From Thelonectria olida (taxonomy: Eukaryota; Ascomycota; Sordariomycetes; Hypocreales; Nectriaceae): a stretch of DNA of 64,000 nt. Below the pieces are notes generated by a model, which was not told where the DNA came from, searched no databases, and was given only the letters and a program-made list of their open reading frames with translations. Of the stretch, positions 33,219 to 43,957 are shown piece after piece. Both the position numbers and the translations under genes were made by a program. The stretch's first letter is position 1. Each line of letters opens with the position of its first letter. The stretch is from positions 310,001 through 374,000 of the forward strand of contig JAGPYM010000019.1 in assembly GCA_020736575.1 (NCBI GenBank). The letters run 5' to 3'.

Positions 33219-33420
33219 CACCGACTGTTATTTTCTGTAATTGCAAGGCTGGTGTGCCACAACTGGATAAGGCAGGGGAATCCGAAGTGGTCAGGCTACC
33301 ACGTGTGACTTTTTACAGCGATGTTAGGCTCGACGCTTTTGGCAACTGTGGAAGCACGGTTTTGGAAACGCTGAGATTGTTAAAAAATAAATAATGTGTT
33401 CTTTACCTTCGTGTTTGTCA

Positions 33421-33459
33421 CTAACTCCCCCTTGATGGAGCAGACAGCTTATACAATGG
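33421..33459 (+). repeat. Direct repeat copy 2 downstream of the PNP gene
   Basis: It matches 31405-31443 in the same orientation over most positions, with CCCTTGATGGAGC and CTTATACAA conserved. Together the two copies flank the PNP_UDP gene at a spacing of about 2.0 kb. Confidence 0.65.
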
Positions 33460-33880
33460 CTGGGATCGACGCCTGTCTGTTGGCCGCGCTCGGGTACGGA
33501 ATCACAGTCTAAATCTTTCGATAGAATAAATCAAGTTGGTTATTCGCTCGGCCTAAGTGTGTTCGGACGAGTTGGTACTTAGGAAATGAGCTTTTCTAAA
33601 TTTTCCGCAGCTTGTCGCCGAGGAACGCCAACACTCTGGATGCTTCTCGGGTGCTTGTTAGGGAAAACAAGAATAAGTGCAGGTCCAATCAGCAGAGTGT
33701 TTCCTTATATATCTGGTTCCTTTCTATCATCAATTTACCACAACGGGAACTCAATCCAGTAGTCTCCATCGGAGGGCGACCTTCGGTGACCTTCTCTTTG
33801 AAGCCCTTCTTCAACTTTTTGATGTATCAATGATACCTTATTCATACAGTCTTCCCCACCCGAGCGTCCGACCGTCTACA

Positions 33881-34170
33881 TCAGTAGTCAAGGCAATCCT
33901 CCCAACATCTATCAGACTGAACATCACAAGTCTTGATGTTAAGAGTCTTCAGCTTCTTCGGCTGATCAGAGCCACTCTCCCCGGTGCGTTGCTGCGAAAC
34001 CTATACAAACGGAGAATCCCTAGTCAATCCAGGCACACTATCCAGGAAGTCAGGAGCTTTAGCAGCGGCTCCGATGATGACATTGGTCGTGGCACTGACA
34101 AACAGGGCCAGAGTCGATACCAACCAGATGGTGAACCAAGTTTGTGCAAGGTGTACACACTATCTGTAAA
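33881..34170 (-). pseudogene. Fungal integral-membrane protein relic
   Basis: Minus-strand reading gives AQTWFTIWLVSTLALFVSA and then APDFLDSVPGLTRDSPFV. A TAG at 34003-34001 follows, and the same frame then continues with VSQQRTGESGSDQPKKLKTL until a TGA at 33883. The LTRDxPFV signature, next to a membrane helix, belongs to a fungal membrane-protein family I recognise by pattern but cannot name. The TAG is consistent with CAG to TAG. Both ends are missing. Confidence 0.45.
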
Positions 34171-35207
34171 CTCTGTCCACGTGGCAGTGGTCTTGCGCCA
34201 CGTGATGTTGTGTTTCTCAAGGCTTATACCGTGTCCGCCAGTCAGTATATTAGAATTGTAGGTTTCTATAGCCGATACCAGGCGTTGGAATTCAACTTCC
34301 GACGTATCACCCATGCCGAGCAGGCATCCCGAGTTGAAATAGTAAAAATGTAAGGTGAAGGCACAGGAGAATGGGCGCGAAAATTGAGGAGCTCATTCAC
34401 CATGGAAGCCCATTCCAAGCCGCACGCATTGGTAAGTACGTCTTTTGGGCTCCAGCCGCAGGCTGCAGGAGAACGTCAACCTGACCACTTGCTACGCTAT
34501 GCTAAGCACCAAAAGAGATCTCACATAATCCCTTGATTGCAGTAGTGAAGATTTGTGTTCAGTTACCAATTTTCGATTCAGCAGGGCAATTTCGTAAATC
34601 TTCACAGCTGAGGGAGGCTGTTAGAAGACAAGAAATGGGATTGCGCTCGTGGAGTATTCAAGCATTAGTATATCAGTCCACGGAACAATGCGAATATTAC
34701 TTCATAAACCTAGGTCAGTATATAAGTTGGATGTTAAGTAAGAAACAATGCCTTGAGTGACATCACCGTGTAACCTGTGGCGTCACAGCTGGAACAACTT
34801 GCATGCCTTTATGGAGCTGATGAAGTTTCGCACGGGTAACCATAACTGGGCTATTAAATTTTCATATCCGGCCTGTATTGAGCCGAGGAAGAGGTACATG
34901 CACCTGTTAGTGGACCACGGCTATGGGTAAGTACCTTCAACCCCTCCATAACACCTCTCAGTTCAACACCCCCAAAAGTTACCTAGACTCCATTTTAAGA
35001 TTCATGTTATTATAAAAGCGGTACCTAGGTGTCTTTGCTCAATACATGCTTAAAGTTCCATTCTTAACCTCTTCGTGGATCTCACACACGCGGATACTTG
35101 AGATACCTTAGGCAAGGTAGCTAAACTACCTAATAGCACAGACATTCTCTTCTCCAACGTGCATAGGTCCGCACATATCCTTAGTGCAAAACATGCTACC
35201 ACCAACT
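34171..35207. other. Intergenic or relic region
   Basis: Plus-strand pieces near 34533-34760 and 34790-34927 (WNNLHAFMELMKFRTGNHNW after an acceptor-like CACAG) look protein-like, but I could not join them into a gene. They may be remains of a decayed gene. Confidence 0.35.
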
Positions 35208-36956
35208 TTAGACTGAAATCTCTTGAAACTTGTCCAAGACGTATTCAATGAAGCGAGACCCAATTACCAGACCATCTTGGTCAAGAAATGGCAGCGAATC
35301 ATTGCCCATCACTCCAAAACCCAAGTCCTCCTCCTCATCAAGGCACGTTAGACACGCAAGGACAACATATGAATACTTTTGGCCCATTAGTATCGGCAAT
35401 TCATCAGCCGCAAGACGCTCCAAAGTCTCTTTGTTGCGGAGGGCTCGTCTTGTGGCATGCGGCTCTTCGCTGGGAGACAAAAGCTGAGGTCGCGACGGCT
35501 GCTGGGCTCGCTTATTCTTACTGGTGATGAGCGAGGTCCACAGTCCGATTTCGAGCAAAAGGACGCCAAGACTATAGATGTCGTGTTGCATTTTATATGT
35601 CTCTTCAGGTAGGATTCCTTGCCGAGACGGGTGATGATCTGTGGTTGTCAGTGAGGTCTCATCCCGCAACGACTGCCACTTTAAAAAAGACCAACCACTT
35701 ACAAAGGTTTCGTGCAAAATCTCCTGTCCCAACCATGTACGTTTGACCGTCTTCCGGCCGAAAACGTTCGAAGCCGACCAAGAAAGGCGTGCCAAGATTG
35801 GATTCTGAGTTGCGAAAGACGGCGACAATATCAGGCCGGATATTCTTGTGGACAAAGGAAATGGAATGCAAGAAGAGAACAGATTGGGCAAGTGATCGTG
35901 CCAAGGCAAGTCTCTGGTTGAGAGGATACGGGCTCGCTTCGAGGAGAATCGATCGAAGACTTCGCGGAGATTCCCAATCTGAGGGAACTTTGAAGGCGAA
36001 TGAAAAGGCGGGAATTTGTTTGGACTCTCCCGGTTCGATTTCAACGGCCTCTTCGCCTTTGATGATGCCCAGACACTGCAGCATGCCAAAAGAGTCGGGG
36101 TCCACCTTGGTTAAGATGTGTGCAAGTTTGCATAGATCTTTGGTGAGACGAGCCGGATCTGCCATTGGCAGACAGTGCACTTTGTCGACAAGGACTCTGT
36201 CCCCAGTTGCCTTCAGTTGAACCATCGATAGAGGAGGCAACGACGCCACCGGGGAGGAAACATCGAACTTTGTGGCATCGAGCCAACTGCTTTCCTGAGG
36301 AGCATCTTCAATCTTGGGCTGGATAGCTTCTCGAACCTCCTTCGCGGTGGCGATGATTGAATGTGATGTGGCACGACCAGATGACCCGGCCAAGACTTTC
36401 TCAACTGGGCGTCCTTTCATCCGCAAGATGAGCATCCAGCTTGGGTCAAATCGCGCCTGCCACTTCTCGAGGTCATCGACGATGCTTTGAAGAGAACTCT
36501 GGTGGAACGCGTACCGTGTTTTTGACCTTGCGCCCATCTTGGTGGAGGCTTTGATTCTATCCACCAGAGCCAGCTTGGAATGGTCGTCAGATTTTCTTTG
36601 GCTTCGCAGCAATTCATCTAGCGTGAGCGTGGCTGTCTTGAGCTTGCCTTCAAGTCGCGACAAGATAAGAGCCTGGGTAGAGAAGTAGTTTTGATAACTT
36701 TCTGGTAGCGATTCGGAGACTTCGCGCAGCACTTGAATCTGCGCGTGTGTCTTTTGCCAGTTGTGCTCAATGGTGATGAGGAGATCCAGCGTCTCCTCCC
36801 GGGCATGGCGATAAGCTTGACAACGCTTGACAAGTTTCGTGCCGTATCTAATATTTCGTATGTTGAGAAAAGGGCTGGCGCTTAGGAGTGCATGTGAACT
36901 CACTTGGTGCATTGGTCGGCAAACGCGATGACTGCGAAACCGGTGCTCAGGTCCAT
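35208..36956 (-). CDS. HeLo-like helical bundle fused to a pseudokinase (MLKL-like layout)
   Basis: Exons 36956-36904, 36847-35703 and 35638-35208 join across 56 and 64 nt introns to 542 residues. The first exon gives MDLSTGFAVIAFADQC and leads into KYGTKLVKRCQAYRHAREE, a helical N-terminal domain of the HeLo-like (prion-inhibition/propagation) type. A long helical region follows to about 200. The C-terminal half is kinase-like: LARSLAQSVLFLHSISFVHK, then NIRPDIV in place of HRDLKPxN (catalytic Asp to Asn, Lys to Arg), and VGFERF in place of DFG. The later RQGILPEETYKMQHDIYSLG and VLLLEIGLW are the family's F-helix region. It is therefore probably a catalytically dead sensor joined to a membrane-active bundle. 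It shares a 304 bp upstream region with an active kinase. Confidence 0.82.
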
Positions 36957-37260
36957 TTTTCTTCAATCTGGAGCATCAACAAAGGGAGAGGTATGGATTT
37001 AAAATGACCCCGCACCGTCACATGTGCATATGTTAGTACCCGAGTAAATATATGGCTGAAAATGTTGGGAGCCTGGGAGTCTGGCAACCTCTCATTGGGC
37101 GGGCTGTGTATTTAGCTGCCCGAAGGGCCTGCAGGGGCACGTGAGAGGCGCCATGTAATCTGGCGTCAGCGCCGTGCCGCTGAAATAGTTCATCCAATCT
37201 CTTCCCCCTTATCCGTACGTAATACAATCACGGCAGAAGGGCGACCCGCTCGGCAGTTGG
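36957..37260. promoter_or_regulatory. Shared divergent promoter region of pseudokinase and kinase-WD40 genes
   Basis: Only 304 bp separates the two start codons, so both transcripts must start here. No clear TATA box or named operator is visible. The arrangement suggests co-regulation. Confidence 0.5.
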
Positions 37261-39790
37261 ATGATTCTGTCTCACGTCGACTTTGTACTCTACGAATATC
37301 GTCCTGCAGATATCGAGTTCCAACCTCTGCCTACGAGACCCCTCAGCCGCTGGTTCATGACGTACCTCACGGATCTCCAACATAGGCGAATTGACGCCCA
37401 CATATCTCCCGAATATGTGACGGAAATTCACATCATCAACAACTCTGCAACTGGGCAGCGAAGGGCAAAGTCCTCCCAGGTATGGAAAATTGGACCAGTC
37501 ATTGGGAGGGGCGGCCATGGAGAGGTCCGGATAGAGACCTGCCTGGCAGATAATCGCGCGAGAGCAGTGAAACGCATCCCCATGGACCCTCAAAAGGCCG
37601 AGGATGCAAAAGAACTACGCGCTCTCCTCGAGTTCTCGAAACCAAAGTATAGGGACGCTGCCGTATTTGTCGATTTCTTCGGCTGGTTCCCAGATAGCCA
37701 AAACCTCAGTGTATTTATCGCCATGGAGTATCTCCCTCTCGGAGATCTGGAGACATATGCCCGGAAACATGGTCCTCTCCCAGAAACGGACATCAGAGCA
37801 GTGGTAAAGCAGGTTCTCGAAGGACTACAAATCATGCACAGGGAGTCGTTTGCGCACCAGGACTTGAAGCCGCAAAACATACTCATTTGTCAAGCCTCGC
37901 CTAATTGGTGGATCAAACTAGCTGACTTTGGCCTCAGCAAGAGGCTCGACGAATCGGTTACTACCCAGGTCGCTGGCAGTTTCGGTTACATGGCGCCCGA
38001 GATCTTTGGCTTCACTTGCAAGGGTGCTAAGACTGCTGTTGACTTTTGGGCACTGGGGTGCATCATATACCGCTTGGCAACTGGAATCGTCCCGTTTCAA
38101 CTGACCGAACTGCCCGATTATTGCTCCAATGGGGTTTTTCCTTCGTTTACCGCAAATATCAGTAACTCCTTGCTCGAGCTGATCAAAAATCTCCTATCAC
38201 CTAATCCGCTCTTGCGACCATGCGCTCAGAAGGCTCTACAAAGTAGATGGATAACAACAGGTAAGTCCGAAAAAGAAGAGGCCGATGAAGTAGCTAATTG
38301 CAGTAGATGACGCGGATGAAAAAGCACCAGAGTCTAAACACGAACAATCCCCAATGCCATTTACGACAACGTCAAATGGCTACAATACTGAAACCCACCC
38401 CGGTTTGAAGACCATAGTGTTGCCACGAAATCCATCCAAGGAGAGAATGGATGAACAAGCGCAGCCTGGTTCGCTGGGTACCTTTACAAGAACAGAGAGT
38501 CCAAGCTGGCGAAATAATGCTTCATTTCAGGCTTTGGGATCCGATGAGCGACGCGCCTTGCCAAGTTTCTCAGATAAGACGCTGCCTCCTACGCCACAAG
38601 AGTCTTTTTCGGAGGAATTATCACACTTGAAAGAACTTGTCCAGCCACCATCAAGAAACAAACTCGTCGTTGACGAGGCCGAAAACCAACAGGGGAATGG
38701 GGGTAGGAGGTCCAACTCGCCGCAAGAGGCGAGACGTCAATCATCGCAGAAAATATCGCCAACATCGACGCGCTCAGACTCCCCAGCAACCTCAAGCTTG
38801 CAATCCCAAACCACTTCTCCTACTTTGACGGGCATATCATTCCGTCTTCAGCAGAAGCTCCCCGCCGGATTTTGGGGACGCATCTGTGTTGATTTCTCAC
38901 CAGACGGCCAGTACTTGGCCGTAGGCTCTGAGAAGTCACAGCCGACAATCTGGGAAACGTCGACGGGCTCAATATGGAAGACACTGACACCACCGTTCAA
39001 CCACGTGGGGAAAAGTATGCTTTCAGTAGCTTTTTCACCGGACGGTCAGCTATTGGCCACATCGATGAATGACACAGCCGTGAGTTGGGAAGTGGAAACG
39101 GGCTTGGTGTGCAGGATATTTGCAGGTCATTCCCAGACAGTGAGCTGCGTCGCATTCTCACCAGACGGCAAGTTAGTGGCAACGGCATCAATGGACTCCA
39201 CAGCAAAGCTTTGGGATACGGAAACGGGGACACTGCACCTGACGTTATCTATACCTGGCGAACACGTATCTAAGGTTACCTTCTCGCCTGACGGCCGATC
39301 AGTCGCAACACTATCGAGCGATCGCACGGCTCGAATCTGGGACACGACAACAGGAAATTTGTGCAAGGCAGTGAAACGGCACACCGATGGAGGCCACGAT
39401 GTGGCTTTCTCGCCAGATGGCAAGATGATTGCTACCACCTCTCGTACTGGCATTGTGCTTTGGAAAGTTGGAAGTTGGTCTTATATAAAGACTCTCGGGC
39501 ATAGAGATATCCTTAATTGGGTCGAAAGCATCGCCTTTTCACCCGACAGCCGAGTCATAGCTGCTGGGAATTTTATGTCCAGCGGGCCTCCGCAGTTATT
39601 TGATATTGAAAGTGGGAGCAGAGGAATCTTATGCGGGTCATTTGGGAGCTGTCCCAAGGTGTTCCATTTGACCTTTTCTCCAGATGGAAGACGTATCGCA
39701 ACAGCAGGCGATGGGGCGGTCAAGCTTTGGGTGCCCAATGATGAAAGGCCAAAAAGCTGGTGGCACAAGGTGGTTAATAAGGTGGGATAA
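37261..39790 (+). CDS. Serine/threonine protein kinase fused to a WD40 propeller
   Basis: Exons 37261-38260 and 38304-39790 join across a 43 nt intron (GTAAGT...TTGCAG, branch GCTAAT) to 828 residues. The kinase domain is complete: IGRGGHGEV near residue 80, the lysine in ARAVKRI, HQDLKPQNIL near 200 (HRD variant, catalytic Asp present), LADFGLSKR near 220, GYMAPEIFG and a D-F-W-A-L-G helix. The N-terminal 75 residues are unassigned. A Ser/Pro-rich linker (about 340-510) leads to seven WD repeats, each with FSPDG or FSPDS (VAFSPDGKLVATAS is typical). The layout matches fungal recognition proteins in which the propeller senses and the kinase signals. If the intron is retained, a stop at 38308-38310 yields a 349-residue kinase alone. 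Confidence 0.87.
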
Positions 39791-40199
39791 TTCGATAAAT
39801 AGCCGGGCGTTTGAGTCAAGATTCTTCAATGGTCGATGCTTGGGCCCCAACACCTTGGTCAGCTATGCAACGTCCCCATCTCCTGTGTTCCTTGTTGGGA
39901 ACCCGTCACTGACTTACTCGCGAATTATGCGGATCCTCTGCTTGGACTGTCTTTTCTCGCAGCTCCAGCCCACAGCACCTCCTTAGCAACAAAGTCACAC
40001 CTCATAGATAGATACCGTTATTGCCTCATGTGGTTGTTGAGTACGTCAGCTTTTTAAGAAGCATAATTGGTCGAGAGCCGGAAGGAGCGAGGCTTTTTCT
40101 ATAGATAGGAAGGCGTCCAGGACGAGGCTAACTCACATATGCAAACGATGCTTCGGAAGGCAATATGTTTGGATCCGATACCTACCCTTTCTTCACCTC

Positions 40200-40570
40200 T
40201 CAACGAACCACTTCCACTCCCACGGCACTCTCCGCCTCAAGAATGTGTTGCACGTTCTCGAATACTTCTACAACGTCATTGGAGGCCTTTTCTCGGATGA
40301 TTTCATCGCCGGCGGGAGAAATATGAGGCTCTACTGTCCTCATCCTCACCTCGCGACGACGACAATCCTCCTCTCACGGTCTCCGAGAAGGTATGGCTGA
40401 AGACACACTACAAAGACGAATTCAAGTTCCTGCAATCTCAGCAATTGAGCATCTACAAGGAGGAGGATCGCCAACAGGGTCGTCGTATCTTGAGAGCCCT
40501 GATGTCGTTGGATGACGATGAAGTTTCCAGAAATGATGGACCCGATGAATTCGATGCGGGTGCGGGCTGA
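40200..40570 (+). pseudogene. Fragment of a conserved fungal protein with frameshift
   Basis: One frame reads LRLKNVLHVLEYFYNVIGG and LFSDDFIAGGR. The adjacent frame then continues with EKYEALLSSSSPRDDD, VWLKTHYKDEFKFL, LSIYKEEDRQQGRRILRALM and an acidic tail to a TGA at 40568. The two parts fit one protein if one base is gained or two lost near 40315. The second half strongly resembles a short fungal family that I know only as hypothetical. No start codon or upstream exon found. Confidence 0.45.
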
Positions 40571-41522
40571 ATAGAAGTTCCCAAGGACAGCAAGAAACGG
40601 ACAACTCAATCAAGTCGGAAAAGTTGATTGATCGCTCGTGGACCTGATTCATGGGATTCCTGGTCTTGTTTAATGAGAATTGAGTGAGTGCTTAAGATTA
40701 TTTACCTTTTCTTGCGAGGCTGTATCATCCTACACAACTATTAGGAACGTCGAGTATGGTGGCATAAGGGTGCTTGAACATTACGATGGACCGTGGAGGG
40801 ACCAGGTCATTGTTACAAAAACCACCACTGTGGCTATTGCTAGCTAATGATGGAGTATATGGCTCTGGTTTAACCCCTACTATCAAGTACGTCTCGTCTT
40901 AGTTACTTTCGATGACTATTTGTAAAACTCGTTGCTGCCGAGGTTGAAGTGAGTGAAGATGTTATCTCTGTTCCACACAGCAGGACGAAGTTGTACACTA
41001 GGCATGCAAGCGCCCCTCTCGGAATATTCCATCAAGGCCATGGCTGAAACAGCAGCCAAAGGCGGCAAATTGAAACTGCTAATTCGCGGAATTTCCGAGC
41101 TCACGAATTAGAAAAAAACGTCTTCCCACGAGCTAGCAAGTGGCAGGAGACACGCCGTTGGCACCTGTGCTCCCAACTTAACGGTTGTGTGGGCCTCGGC
41201 GGAAATAATTCCACTTTCTGATGGAGATGAAGCAATAGTGTCTCGAATAGCTGCTAGATTTCTGGACAGAAGCGGCTAGCAATTCAATAGCCTCAAGTTT
41301 CCCCTGGCTAGCAAGCTGACTGAAAATTATCGGTCCTGAAGTCATACGGAGTTCTCATGGCAGTTACGCGTCCAGTATCACAGTGGGCCATGGGAGATTA
41401 TTATTTAATGTTGGAGTCGTGGTGAGCATTGGAGCTTATATCTAATAAGCTGGCAATCTTACGTCGTTGTCGCGTTTCTCGTTCTCGACCCTCCCCCCTC
41501 CCCCAATCCCAATCGTTTCAAT
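40571..41522. other. Intergenic, about 0.95 kb
   Basis: No gene supported. It includes the promoter of the secreted protein at 41523, with a pyrimidine-rich leader just before the start. Confidence 0.45.
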
Positions 41523-42176
41523 ATGCTCCTCGTCAAGACTTTCGCTGCCTTCGCTGCGCTTGCTGCTTGCGGCGTCCACGCGGGCCCTTGCCTGGCATCG
41601 ACATCCACCACATCTACATCTATTACATCCACATCCACCACATCGACAACGACGACGACGACCACTTCGGCCTCGGCTACACCCACTTGCGACTACAATA
41701 TTGTGCAGAACCATGGCTTCTACGGAGATGACGTTACAGGTGCTTCCGGCGTCTCCTTTGCGCACTGGAGCAACACTGGCAACACCGGCTTTGGACGATT
41801 GGGCACCGACCTCGGTGGAAAGGATGACCCGTACTCTCTGAGGTTCTATGCACCTTCTGGTGCGGGCACCGTTGGCGCCTCTCAAGTCTTGAACACGCAG
41901 GTGAACAAGCTGTATTCCTTTTCCGCGTGGTACTACGTCGAGTCTTATAGCCCGTCGAGCACCCTTACCTGCACGTTTAGCAACTCTGAGGCGAGCGTCG
42001 TCAGGATCAACCTTGCTACGGCAGAGCAGCAGGTGTGGAAGCAGATCACGGGATCGGCTGGGGTTGGCACGACGGCGATGACGCTGGATTGCGAATTCTC
42101 TTCGGACGGCGCCGCATCTATTTTGCTCGATGACTTTTCCTTCATCACCGCGTGCCCTGTAACAACTGCGCCATAG
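41523..42176 (+). CDS. Secreted Ser/Thr-rich protein with CBM-like C-terminal domain
   Basis: A single exon of 217 residues. The signal peptide is MLLVKTFAAFAALAACGVHA. A Ser/Thr/Ile-rich linker (about 25-52) is probably O-glycosylated. The C-terminal 160 residues begin with CDYNIVQNHGFYGDDVTG and contain FSAWYYVES, LTCTFSNSEASVV and a final ILLDDFSFITACP. This jelly-roll pattern is like CBM4_9/galactose-binding-like domains common in small fungal secreted proteins. It probably binds wall or plant glycans; no catalytic domain is present. There is no intron. An antisense frame of similar length is a by-product of the composition. Confidence 0.75.
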   Translation: MLLVKTFAAFAALAACGVHAGPCLASTSTTSTSITSTSTTSTTTTTTTSASATPTCDYNIVQNHGFYGDDVTGASGVSFAHWSNTGNTGFGRLGTDLGGKDDPYSLRFYAPSGAGTVGASQVLNTQVNKLYSFSAWYYVESYSPSSTLTCTFSNSEASVVRINLATAEQQVWKQITGSAGVGTTAMTLDCEFSSDGAASILLDDFSFITACPVTTAP

Positions 42177-42508
42177 GGGGACATCGGGACGTGGATACAC
42201 AGTCAAAGGGCTGAGTAGAATGCTATGGGAACGTTGGATACATGGAATAGGTACCAGAGGATCGTGGGGGGGAAAGCAGGTCAACATGGTCCGTCAGCGG
42301 TTTGGGATTGTCAAGCGCGCGACCAACCTGAAGTTGAGTCTGCTCTTGAGGCTCTCGGTGTAACAAAGCTGTACAACAATTGATGGACGGCATAGAGGGA
42401 TGGGGACATCACAGTCAACTTTCTTTCAGTGTTTTCATTTACTCGACTTCGAGAAATGGCGACTTTTAATTACAATACCCATACTTGACGATCTATTGAC
42501 TAGCGAAC

Positions 42509-42548
42509 TATTTGAATAAGCTATCCGCTCCATCAAGGGCGAGTTGCT
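42509..42548 (-). repeat. Third copy of the PNP-flanking repeat, inverted
   Basis: Read on the minus strand it matches 31405-31443 over about 39 bp, including GCAACTC and CCCTTGATGGAGCGG, with CTTATTCAAATAG at the end. This copy is closer to copy 1 than copy 2 is. Confidence 0.65.
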
Positions 42549-42699
42549 GGCATACAAAAGGGCAAAAAACACAGTTGGTCCTTATTCTTCATCAGTCGAT
42601 ACTACGGTGGAAGCTGATGAAGACCAATGACGAACATGAGCGTCATGCAATCAATAATACCTGGTCGAGAGTTGGGTGAGTAGATGCGTTAACGAGTTT

Positions 42700-42950
42700 A
42701 TGTTATCCACGTTACCAGAAGTAGTGGTGTGGTGATGAGACCAGGAGTGAGACACAAGTACTTACGCCATGTCATTAATGTTACCGGGAGTAGTTTAGTA
42801 ATAGGACTGGGAGTGATTTAGTTATAAGATATAGGTACTGTGTCATATCGTTAATGTTCCCAGGAGTGGTCTAGTAATGAGATATAAGACCGCAGCATGT
42901 CGTTAACTGCCGGAGTGGTGGTCTGGTAACGAGATATGAGTACCGTGCGA
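42700..42950 (+). repeat. Degenerate tandem repeat, about four units
   Basis: About four imperfect units of roughly 50-75 bp recur. Each has GTTA(A/C) followed by a (C/G)GGAGT(A/G) core, a TAGTAATGAGA-like segment and a TA(C/T)-rich end. The last two units are shortest and most alike. Units have diverged by substitution and indels, so this is an old minisatellite-like array in non-coding DNA. Confidence 0.6.
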
Positions 42951-43957
42951 AACTTAAGGACCAGAAATTCAAATAGTTTTTTCCTTCCTATTTACTACCA
43001 TATATACCTAAAGCAGTGACTGACGTTGTTTATTAGTTAGATGAATCTCTCTTTCATAATTTATCTTCCAGCCCTTCTACTAAACTTGACGGGATAACCA
43101 GAACACGTTTTACCAATAGAGTGTGTCTCCCTAAATATATTCCTCTCGATATTTCTTGTTACTCTCTTCTTACTAAAACTCGCCACGATTGCCGTCCTAT
43201 CACGCTTCTGCCATGGAATACCGCCAGAACACTGCCGAACTATGAACATCACGGCCTCGTTCAAGCACATTGTGCGAAATCTTAGTTGGTAGGTCAATTC
43301 CTGCCATTGGCACGTCAGGTGGGTATAAAATGACATTAAACGCAGTGTGGGGGAACTCGAAGGGGGGCCATCTTCACTGTGACGACACAAGTCGAGCCTA
43401 AGGATAGATAGTTGCACACCATTTCTCTCCCAAGACAGCCACCACCTAACGTTGAACGCCCTGGCCGGCGTATTGTACGCATCGCTTGGATGACGGTGGG
43501 GGGTGTTCTGGTTACCTTCCGGCCGATAACTACCTACATACATAGAACGAGCTGTGTTTTGTGATCTAATAGAATGGAGGGAAACTCCCGGAATGATAGT
43601 GGAGGCCCACACAAATGTGGTGACGGTAGGGGTCTCGCCGCCAAGGTTTTCAACGCATTAGCTCGGAGGATAGTTCCAGACGTGGCCAATGAATGATTGC
43701 ACAGCCCTCCACCCGGAACACAATCCCCGCCACTTACTGTCTCGTCCACAAATGTGTCGGCGACCACAGTTGTGATGAAGATGATTATTGGGTCGCTTTT
43801 CTTGTGAGGAATCCCCATTGCAGTCGGCATGCATGTGTGTGCAGCCTTTGGGTTCCGCTAGCCCCATTTCGACTCGATCGCGGCCGGGATGGGTGGTTGC
43901 GCAGGAATCTGGCGGGGCGGGGGTGGAGTCCTTGATATAAAGTGATGGTCTCTCCCC

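Larger units (their letters stand above)
42177..43957. other. Intergenic, 1.8 kb with repeats
   Basis: It contains the inverted repeat copy at 42509-42548 and a degenerate tandem array at 42700-42950. A minus-strand open frame at 43061-43612 (183 codons) has no motif and is not supported as a gene. Confidence 0.45.

Noticed and set aside
37228..37593. Minus-strand frame overlapping the kinase start
   Set aside because: It is the shadow of the kinase exon and has no motif of its own.
41442..42287. Long minus-strand frame (281 codons) opposite the secreted protein gene
   Set aside because: It is the antisense of a GC-biased coding exon. The plus strand has a signal peptide and domain-like sequence, while the minus strand gives Arg/Gly-rich low-complexity protein.
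43061..43612. Minus-strand open frame of 183 codons
   Set aside because: No motif, poor start, odd composition and no plausible splice partners; likely a chance frame.
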